Below, one piece after another: positions 57,627 to 64,000 of a stretch of 64,000 bases of DNA. The translations under genes and the position numbers were made by a program. The notes under the pieces were generated by a model that ran no database searches, was not told where the DNA came from, and saw only the letters and a program-made list of their open reading frames with translations. Origin of the DNA: an uncultured Clostridia bacterium (GTDB lineage Bacteria > Bacillota > Clostridia > Saccharofermentanales > Saccharofermentanaceae). Positions within the stretch are counted from its first letter, which is position 1. Every line of letters starts with the position of its first letter. Location of the stretch: assembly GCA_946407705.1 (NCBI GenBank), contig CAMJPC010000002.1, forward strand, positions 248,001-312,000, in the 5' to 3' direction.

Positions 57627-59573
57627 TCAGGGTCTTCCGGTGAACTTAAACCGATAGATGTTGTCTTCGAAGTCGATGAAATCGGGATAATCCGGATACA
57701 GATTATTTATCACATCAGGAAAGCCTTTCATGGCTGTCCTGTACCGATAGCCTCCGTCCTTACACATGTAGGAACTCACCGCCAGCATCGGATCTTCATG
57801 TTGTTCCACCAGCATGAAAAAGTGCTTCTCATCCATAAAGAAGATCTTGTTCGTCTGATACGGGAAATCAAAGCACGTGCCATTGCTGCATTCAACGTGA
57901 ATGCCGAGTTTCCTGTTCTTTATTGACGGCAGCTTGTTTTGGACAAATGCTGACCATTTGACCTTTAGGCCGTCAACGGTCTTCAACTGCTCTTCCACTG
58001 TTTTCGGTGCAGGATGCTCAGGGCTGATCCGGATCTTTGTTTTGTCGTCACTCAATATGTAGCGGTGATCTTCATCATTATTGACGATCGTTTCCACTGT
58101 CTCAAGATCAAGCAGATACCACATATCAGCGAATTTCCTGATCAGTTCTTCAATGCTGAACCAGCCGTCTTCACCGCGGCATTCATCCGTTTTCAGATAA
58201 TGATACAGGTACCAGTCAAACATGTGCGTTGTCTCACTTAATCTGTGCCTGACCGGTCTCTTATTCTCCCGGTTATTGATGGGCTCGCCCTGCGTGATGC
58301 CTGTTATCTCGATCTGACGGAGCATGTCCGGATGCGTTATCGTGACCGGGAAATGATCGCCGATCTTTAAGTCATTATGTTTGCGGAATTCATCGTCAAA
58401 CAGGAGATCAAAAGAGAACGTGTCAGTCTTATTGAGATCCGGAACAAAAAGATATGCCGTATAAGACGCACCCTTGCTCTGCAGATACCAGGTCTCCATA
58501 CATCCTGTCCTGTCAGGACCCAAAACGCTCAAAAGCTCGTCATCCACGTTTATCCTGGCCGTGTAGATGTTCTTCTTTTTGTTTTTCTCTTTCTTTACGG
58601 GCTTGTGTTCTGCAGGTCTGATGTCATGGAACACGGTTATCGGTTTGAGCCGCTCATCTATGGTTTCAGGTTTGATTCCTGTGTAGGTAAGTTCGATCGA
58701 TCTGAGATCCTTTAGTCCGCTCAGATCGGGAAGAGCCGTTACATGTTTAAGTGATTCAAGGGTTATCTTTTCAAGTGACGTGAGCTTTTCGAGAAAATCA
58801 ACATTGCTGATCCTCTCGACTCTCCAAAGATCTATTTCCTTAAGAGTTGTCACTTCACCCAATGCGGAAAGATCGTAATTCAGGTTCCTGTATATCGAGA
58901 GCTTCTCGAGTCTCATGTCTTTCAGGAACGAGAGATCATCGAGGGTGATGCCGCGGATCGAAAGGTCCTTAAGGCTGCTCATTTCGCTGAGGCAGGAAAT
59001 GTTTTTCTTCTCTCTGCTTCCGAGAAACAGTGATTTCATTTTCTTAAACTTAAGAAGCCATCTGCAGTCGAAATTCACGTTCCTGCCCTTGGCGTCGGCG
59101 CATACCGTCAGTTGTTCGATATCCCCGGAAAGATCCTTGATGAAGCTGTAATCTTTCAGGTCATACGTGTCCAGTCCGAGCGACTTCAGAGGCAGACCTT
59201 TAAGCAGACTGAAATCTATGAGATCAGGCGTGGAACTCAGGTGGCAGCTGATGATCAGATTCTTAAGATGAGGCATCCTGTGAAGATATGAGATGTCGTA
59301 ATGCTTCAGGGAAATAAGTCCCCAAATGCGGAACGTCATGTCAGGTCTTGCCGCAAGGATACGGTCAACTATCTGATATGCTTTATCAGGCAATTCCTTC
59401 GAGATCTGGATGTACTTTAATTTATCTTCGGCGGCAATGGAGCTTATGATCTCATCCGTGACTTCTCTGTAGTCGACGCTCCTGATCGCGCCAAGATCGA
59501 CCGTTTTGTCCGAAATATCCAGATAATTATTCTGCAGCCAAAAGCCCACGTTTAAACTCCCGTAACTGATCAC
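57627..59573 (-). CDS. Leucine-rich repeat protein with a KptA N-domain-like segment
   Basis: 648 residues, no signal peptide. Residues about 60-320 are irregular leucine-rich repeats (LKNLIISCHLSSTPDL, LKDLSIRGITLDDLSFL, LTSLEKITLESLKHVT). A Lys-rich linker (KPVKKEKNKKKNIY) and a beta-rich middle follow. Residues about 450-530 (DWYLYHYLKTDECRGEDGWF, IVNNDEDHRYILSDDKTKIR) resemble the N-terminal helical domain of RNA 2'-phosphotransferase KptA/Tpt1 (LRHxPxxxGLxLDxxGWVxVxxLL... NDKxRFxLSxDGxxIRA). The KptA ADP-ribosyltransferase half is not visible. The C-terminus has DFPYQTNKIFFMD. The family as a whole is not recognised. Confidence 0.7.
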   Translation of the reverse strand: MISYGSLNVGFWLQNNYLDISDKTVDLGAIRSVDYREVTDEIISSIAAEDKLKYIQISKELPDKAYQIVDRILAARPDMTFRIWGLISLKHYDISYLHRMPHLKNLIISCHLSSTPDLIDFSLLKGLPLKSLGLDTYDLKDYSFIKDLSGDIEQLTVCADAKGRNVNFDCRWLLKFKKMKSLFLGSREKKNISCLSEMSSLKDLSIRGITLDDLSFLKDMRLEKLSIYRNLNYDLSALGEVTTLKEIDLWRVERISNVDFLEKLTSLEKITLESLKHVTALPDLSGLKDLRSIELTYTGIKPETIDERLKPITVFHDIRPAEHKPVKKEKNKKKNIYTARINVDDELLSVLGPDRTGCMETWYLQSKGASYTAYLFVPDLNKTDTFSFDLLFDDEFRKHNDLKIGDHFPVTITHPDMLRQIEITGITQGEPINNRENKRPVRHRLSETTHMFDWYLYHYLKTDECRGEDGWFSIEELIRKFADMWYLLDLETVETIVNNDEDHRYILSDDKTKIRISPEHPAPKTVEEQLKTVDGLKVKWSAFVQNKLPSIKNRKLGIHVECSNGTCFDFPYQTNKIFFMDEKHFFMLVEQHEDPMLAVSSYMCKDGGYRYRTAMKGFPDVINNLYPDYPDFIDFEDNIYRFKFTGRP

Positions 59574-59656
59574 CCGAAGTCAATGCTTACAAAAGCAATT
59601 CTTATTGCGTAGATTATCAGTTAAAGAAGTCAGTGACAAGGCTGACCGACCATATC

Positions 59657-61030
59657 TTATTGTACTTCCCTGACGGAGAATCTTTTCGCGGGGCGCTTGA
59701 TGAGAAGCAGGATGAAGATGGCGATCGCGTTTACTCCGAGGCTTATCGGGTAAACGGTCATTATGCATGTAAAAGTTTTGAACTGCTCGAAAATCACGTA
59801 TATCCAGAATATTCTTATTCCGCAGATGCATCCCGTCGTAACGAGTGCAGGTGAAAGCGATATTCCGAATCCTCTCATGTAGCCGCTCATGACATCGTAG
59901 AACAGCGAGAAAAGGTGCGCCGTCGTGATGAAGAGCACCCGGATGTATCCGATCTCTATGATCTCCGGTTCCTGTGTGAATATGCCGATCATGCTCTTGC
60001 CGCACAAGAGCAGCATCGATACCATGAATCCTTCGATTATTATGCCTTCAAGCAGACAGAGTTTAAGGGATTTCTTGCACCTGTCCAGTTTCCACGCACC
60101 GAAATTCTGACCCGTGAAAGTAGTGCATGCCTGTCCGAAACTGTTGAGCACATAGTAAGAGAATATCTCGAGATTGAAAGCCGCTGAGGATGCAGCGGCG
60201 ACAGCAGTTCCAAGGCTGTTGATCGCTGACTGGATGATTATGTTGGCAGATGAGAATACGCAGGACTGAAGGCTTGCGGGTATTCCGATCTTCAAGATCA
60301 TCTTCAATATCTTCTTGTCTATCTGAAGTTTTTTCACGTCGAATCTTGCAGCCGAGGTGCTCCTCTTCAGGCATATGAGAAGTATTACGCTGCTGATCAG
60401 ATTTGATATGACAGTCGCTATCGCAACACCGTCAACGTTGCGGCGAAGGATGAGCACAAAGAAAAGATTCAATCCGACATTTACGATTCCCGATATGACC
60501 AGCGCAATAAAAGGAAGCTTGGTATTTCCGATGCCTCTGAAGATCGCCGCCTCGAAATTGTAGAGCAGGATCACGGGAAGTCCTCCGACATAAAAGCGGA
60601 AATAGATTATGGCCATGTCAACTGCTTCATCCGAAATGTTCTGGGATCTGAGGAGCGGCTCAGCGATTATCTGGCCGATAAGAGCCGTGGCGATACCGCA
60701 GATGAAAGCGATGATCAGCGAAGTGTGGACCGCCTTTTGTACGGTCTTATCGTCCTTTCTTCCGACGGCATTGGCGATAACAACATTAGCACCGAGAGAT
60801 ATGCCGAGGAATCCGTTTATTATGAAGCTGATTATCGGCGTGTTTGCACCGACCGCTGCCATACAGGCTTTTCCCATACCCTCGGTGAAATTACCGACTA
60901 CCGCAAGATCCGCGGCAGCAAACATCTGCTGAAGTATTCCGGTCAGTGCCAAAGGAAAAGCAAACCCCAGGATCTTATTCCAGAGGCTTCCTTCGGTCAT
61001 TGAGTTTTTGCTAAGTTTTTTGTTATCCAT
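59657..61030 (-). CDS. MATE family efflux transporter
   Basis: 457 residues with twelve hydrophobic helices. Typical MATE segments are GSLWNKILGFAFPLALTGIL, QQMFAAADLAVVGNFTEGMG, GLPVILLYNFEAAIFRGIGN, and the second-half start KILKMILKIGIPASLQSCVF followed by NSFGQACTTFTGQNFGAW. It exports drugs or metabolites in exchange for Na+ or H+. It lies downstream of two-component system 2 in the same orientation, with a 75-nt gap after the 166-residue protein gene, so it could be under that system's control. Confidence 0.95.
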   Translation of the reverse strand: MDNKKLSKNSMTEGSLWNKILGFAFPLALTGILQQMFAAADLAVVGNFTEGMGKACMAAVGANTPIISFIINGFLGISLGANVVIANAVGRKDDKTVQKAVHTSLIIAFICGIATALIGQIIAEPLLRSQNISDEAVDMAIIYFRFYVGGLPVILLYNFEAAIFRGIGNTKLPFIALVISGIVNVGLNLFFVLILRRNVDGVAIATVISNLISSVILLICLKRSTSAARFDVKKLQIDKKILKMILKIGIPASLQSCVFSSANIIIQSAINSLGTAVAAASSAAFNLEIFSYYVLNSFGQACTTFTGQNFGAWKLDRCKKSLKLCLLEGIIIEGFMVSMLLLCGKSMIGIFTQEPEIIEIGYIRVLFITTAHLFSLFYDVMSGYMRGFGISLSPALVTTGCICGIRIFWIYVIFEQFKTFTCIMTVYPISLGVNAIAIFILLLIKRPAKRFSVREVQ

Positions 61031-61105
61031 CTTCTCCGCACCTGATCAGCCGGTAGATTATATCACTAATGGTGCGGATATTCCCGTAATCCGGAAGACC
61101 GGTCG

Positions 61106-61606
61106 TTACCTGAACACTTCCAGCTGATGCGACCGCTTGGCGGGCACAATGATATATTGGATGGCTTTGCTTACCTTCTCATACTTCCCGTCGATCCTGG
61201 CCTTCAGATAAACGATGGTAACCCCATCTTTGCCTTTTGTCCACTGATCTTCAGAAGAAAGCACCAATACCCCGTCCGCATCCATTTCACGTATGATCTG
61301 TCCATCATGCTTGATCACCCATTTGAGCGATTCATGGTGCTTTTTATCGTCACGGACAATCGAATAATCGGGTCTCAACTTCAGGTGGTATTCATTGTCA
61401 TAACCCTTCATAAGCCGGTCAAACTCTGCTTTGACCGACTCTATCTCAGAAGGATTGCCGGTCTGTACGAGGTCATGTTCATGGTTCAACGTTGATCTTT
61501 GCAGATATATTCCCGCTAAAAACACAAATATGGCCAGCTCTATTCCCATTGCCGTTATCAATCCCGTAATGCAGAGCTTACTGTAGCGTGAACCGTGATT
61601 GGTCAT
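61106..61606 (-). CDS. Hypothetical membrane-anchored protein
   Basis: I place the start at ATG 61606 (MTNHGSRYSKLCITG), with AAGGAGG nine nt upstream; the longer frame to 61675 has no RBS. The product is 166 residues. There is one N-terminal helix (LITAMGIELAIFVFLAGIYL) and an extracytoplasmic part with an Ig-like strand pattern (ESLKWVIKHDGQIIREMDAD, GVTIVYLKARIDGKYEKV). The family is not recognised. It lies about 100 nt after the kinase of system 2, suggesting an accessory to that system. Confidence 0.65.
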   Translation of the reverse strand: MTNHGSRYSKLCITGLITAMGIELAIFVFLAGIYLQRSTLNHEHDLVQTGNPSEIESVKAEFDRLMKGYDNEYHLKLRPDYSIVRDDKKHHESLKWVIKHDGQIIREMDADGVLVLSSEDQWTKGKDGVTIVYLKARIDGKYEKVSKAIQYIIVPAKRSHQLEVFR

Positions 61607-61707
61607 GTGCCTGATCCTCCTTCGCTTGCCATTTGTTTCAGTATGTATGACGAAGAAGCGAAAATCACGCACCATATTGGTAACACCCTGATTTATTGCG
61701 TTTCAGG

Positions 61708-63375
61708 TCAGGACTTGAACTTTACCTTAACCTTGAACTCATCAGACCCGGATGAGAGTTCGAGCTTGTAGCCTAAGAGCGACAGGTCGTTGTCTGCAAT
61801 GGCGAGGCCCAGGCCCGTGCCTTTGCTTCCCCTGTGATCATCGCCTTTGACAAAAGGTTTTTTGAGCGAATCAACGTCATCGTATTTCCTGTCAGTCTTA
61901 TTGGTTATCGTGAGCGCATCAGTATCGATCGCAATATCAACGGTGCTATCCTTTCTGCCGTATCTGTCGCAGTTCGAAAGAAGGTTCAGTATCACCTGTG
62001 AAAGTACCTTTTTGTCCGTCATTAGAGTAACGTCACCGCCTTTGATCTCCGCATTCATCTCGGGAAATTCTTTCAGCGCTTCAGTAACGATTTCTTTAAC
62101 ATTCACTTCTTCTTTATTCAGTTTGGCCTTGCCTGATTCACCCTTCGAGAACTGAAGGATGTCAGCGATAGCGTGATCCATGGTAACGACTTTATCGTTA
62201 AGCGTTTTAGCGTATTCGCGCACTTTCTCGGGATCTTCGGATGATTCCTCGAGATTGTCGAGATAGAACATCATGGTCGACAGCGGCGTCTTGAGGTCAT
62301 GCGCCATGGCCTCCGTTGTCTCGACCCTGTATTCGAAGATCTTCCAGACGGTCTTGTCTTTCTGGTATCTGACGATCGCGAAAACAAATGCCGTTACCGC
62401 TGCGAGTACTATGGCAGCAGCTATTATGATCGCTGAAGAGACCGGAGCAAGCATAAAGACAGGGGGATACGGATAATATGGTTGGGTGTAACCGATATAC
62501 CAGCCGTAATCGCTCATAAGGCCTTTCGACAATTTATCCAGATACTCATTAGGCTCGATCTCATTGGTATCAAGCTCGGAATCTGGAACGATGACATACA
62601 GAAAATCAGCAGAGGTAAGTTCCGGTGACGTTCTGTAATTGAGCCAAATGTATGTGCCATCACTGTAATTTGGTTCTTTGGAAAAATCGATCATTTCATA
62701 TCCCTTTGTATCCGCAGGTGTACAATCGATCAGATATTCACGGTTCATGTAAACTACTTTTACCATTCCCGGAAGGAATGTACGGGTTTCACGGTTAACG
62801 TAAACGGTCATCAGCCTGTGTGCTCTGAAGTAATCAAACTTTCCCACATGTTCAGCATTGTCAAAGAGAGGATCCCTTGCCCATTTATCGTACATCTCAT
62901 TTTGCTTTCTCTCATCAAACATGCCGTTCATGTATCCGTTCACGGGATCAAGATAAGACATGTTTTCGATGAAAAAAATATCTTCTTTCACAATGGCCTC
63001 TTTGGGGTTATTCGGATCAGGCTTCGCATCAACGATACTGAATCTCGCGGTATCACCAACAGTAATATGCTTATCTTTTATGGTAACTTCAACATACGAA
63101 TGGTCAAAGTTCTGATAAATCGCAATCTTGCACTTCAACACATCCAGATCCTTTTTGTATTGTTCCGAATCCGGATCCTCTTTGCTCATGGTCTTGGTGA
63201 CCTCAACTATCCTCTTGAGGATTTCTTCCCGCTGCTTATCAACGTTTTGCCAGACATAATCATCAAGCCGGTATAAAGCATAAGATGCCAATATCGCAAA
63301 GACTACCAGTGATATCAAAAACCTGACGGCAAATATTCTGCCGAACTTAGGCTCAGTAATGGATTTCTTTATCAT
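61708..63375 (-). CDS. Sensor histidine kinase (two-component system 2, paralogue of system 1)
   Basis: 555 residues. Transmembrane helices at about 18-36 and 313-336 enclose a ~270-residue extracytoplasmic sensor. The phosphoacceptor His is at 359 in TTEAMAHDLKTPL. The ATPase domain has N-box LNLLSNCDRYGRKD and G-boxes (FVKGDDHRGSKGTGLGLAIADND). The sensor keeps landmarks of the system 1 kinase (VSYL/MSYLDPVN, the THTFIPGVV/TRTFLPGMV match and DCTPxDTKGYE) and shares its kinase core, while much of the sensor has diverged. The pair therefore looks like a gene duplication with a changed signal. It is encoded 22 nt after its response regulator. Confidence 0.93.
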   Translation of the reverse strand: MIKKSITEPKFGRIFAVRFLISLVVFAILASYALYRLDDYVWQNVDKQREEILKRIVEVTKTMSKEDPDSEQYKKDLDVLKCKIAIYQNFDHSYVEVTIKDKHITVGDTARFSIVDAKPDPNNPKEAIVKEDIFFIENMSYLDPVNGYMNGMFDERKQNEMYDKWARDPLFDNAEHVGKFDYFRAHRLMTVYVNRETRTFLPGMVKVVYMNREYLIDCTPADTKGYEMIDFSKEPNYSDGTYIWLNYRTSPELTSADFLYVIVPDSELDTNEIEPNEYLDKLSKGLMSDYGWYIGYTQPYYPYPPVFMLAPVSSAIIIAAAIVLAAVTAFVFAIVRYQKDKTVWKIFEYRVETTEAMAHDLKTPLSTMMFYLDNLEESSEDPEKVREYAKTLNDKVVTMDHAIADILQFSKGESGKAKLNKEEVNVKEIVTEALKEFPEMNAEIKGGDVTLMTDKKVLSQVILNLLSNCDRYGRKDSTVDIAIDTDALTITNKTDRKYDDVDSLKKPFVKGDDHRGSKGTGLGLAIADNDLSLLGYKLELSSGSDEFKVKVKFKS

Positions 63376-63397
63376 AAGATCAACTCCTTAAAACAGT

Positions 63398-64000
63398 TCA
63401 GACGATCTTGTAACCGCCTCCAATAACGGTCTTGATCGCGTTACCGTAACTGCCGAGACTCTTTCTGAGTTTCTTGATGTGGCTGTCGACTGTTCTGTCG
63501 GTACCGTCAAATCCGACACCCCACACCATGTCCAAAAGCCTGTCTCTGTCCAGGACAATGCCTTTGTTCTCCATAAGAGCTTTAAGGAGGAAATATTCTT
63601 TGGGAGCAAGCTTGATCTTCTGTCCGCCTGCCTCGACATCCATGCGAAGCGGATAAAGCTTGATGTCACCACACTCGATGACGACTTCCTTTGTAAGCTC
63701 AGCCTCAGTCCTGCCCAGGAGCGCCAGACACTTGGCATATAAGACCTTAGGCGAAAATGGCTTGACCATGTATTCGTCGGCGCCGATCTCATAGCCCTTC
63801 AGGATGTTGTCTTCATTTCCGAGTGCAGTCAGGAACACAATGGGACACCTGCTCTTATTGCGCAATGCCTTGCAGATCTCAAATCCGTTCGGTCCGGGAA
63901 GCATGATATCCAGTATCGCGATGTCGAAATCTTTTTCGTCTACGAGTCTGAGCGCAGCAGTGCCGTCCGCTGCGGTAAAGACATCAAAAGAGCCCTTGTT
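63398..64000 (-). CDS. OmpR/PhoB-type response regulator (two-component system 2), partial
   Basis: The frame runs to the window edge, so the first ~20 residues are outside. The visible part begins NKGSFDVFTAADGTAALRL and includes the phosphoacceptor Asp in AILDIMLPG, FLTALGNE, EYMVKPF and a complete winged-helix domain (LAPKEYFLLKALMENKG, VDSHIKKLRKSLG, VIGGGYKIV). It is highly similar to the regulator at 30694 across both domains. It is first in an apparent operon with the kinase at 61708, the 166-residue protein and perhaps the MATE exporter. Confidence 0.95.
   Translation of the reverse strand, partial: NKGSFDVFTAADGTAALRLVDEKDFDIAILDIMLPGPNGFEICKALRNKSRCPIVFLTALGNEDNILKGYEIGADEYMVKPFSPKVLYAKCLALLGRTEAELTKEVVIECGDIKLYPLRMDVEAGGQKIKLAPKEYFLLKALMENKGIVLDRDRLLDMVWGVGFDGTDRTVDSHIKKLRKSLGSYGNAIKTVIGGGYKIV

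Overview
The window looks like chromosome of a Gram-positive, anaerobic, gut- or rumen-type member of Clostridia (Eubacteriales). The basis is the gene content: ChW repeats fused to a GH25 lysozyme, Thr/Glu-rich secreted lipoproteins, a GH120 xylosidase, an EFR1 flavodoxin-ferredoxin protein, an XRE/DUF2975 pair, thiamine salvage behind a TPP riboswitch, and SD-led genes. No outer-membrane genes are seen. Genus cannot be fixed from the sequence alone. No prophage, insertion sequence, CRISPR array or rRNA is visible; there is one tRNA gene.

Layout. 0-1.5 kb: a PadR regulator and its HAAS-type membrane partner (runs off the left edge). 1.8-4.3 kb: GH120 beta-xylosidase and a small tautomerase, bracketed by intergenic palindromic repeats. 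4.3-8.7 kb: MoxR / DUF58 / transglutaminase operon. 8.9-17.6 kb: a hypothetical gene, tRNA-Arg(CCG), then (leftward) GH25 lysozyme, glmU, pth and mfd. 17.7-21.5 kb: lactate dehydrogenase, a threonyl-tRNA synthetase lacking the TGS domain, a repeat-rich 440-bp gap and thioredoxin. 21.6-28.4 kb: HxlR regulator and a MacB-type ABC export operon with two different adaptor proteins. 28.4-36.7 kb: two-component system 1, a lipoprotein serine hydrolase, small membrane proteins and NudC. 36.7-41.0 kb: secreted low-complexity and leucine-rich proteins and a double-glycine leader peptide. 41.2-48.3 kb: DUF885 lipoprotein, XRE/DUF2975 pair, HU and a large BvgS-like hybrid kinase. 48.4-51.1 kb: TetR, esterase-like hydrolase and EFR1. 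51.1-55.7 kb: thiamine salvage operon (TPP riboswitch, thiM, thiE, HAD phosphatase, thiD, methyltransferase, tenA). 55.7-64 kb: GNAT, palindromic repeats, APH-like kinase, a leucine-rich protein with a KptA-N-like domain, a MATE exporter and two-component system 2, a close paralogue of system 1 that runs off the right edge.

The most unusual signal is between genes. Five short tandem arrays (four sequence families, two or three units each, periods 61, 63 or 72 nt) share one geometry: an outer stem, about five unpaired bases, an inner stem and a loop. In one array paired positions co-vary between units, which points to a selected fold. Other leads are the orphan double-glycine peptide, a possible SD-sequestering pseudoknot ahead of thiD, the two-adaptor export operon and the LRR/KptA-N-like fusion.
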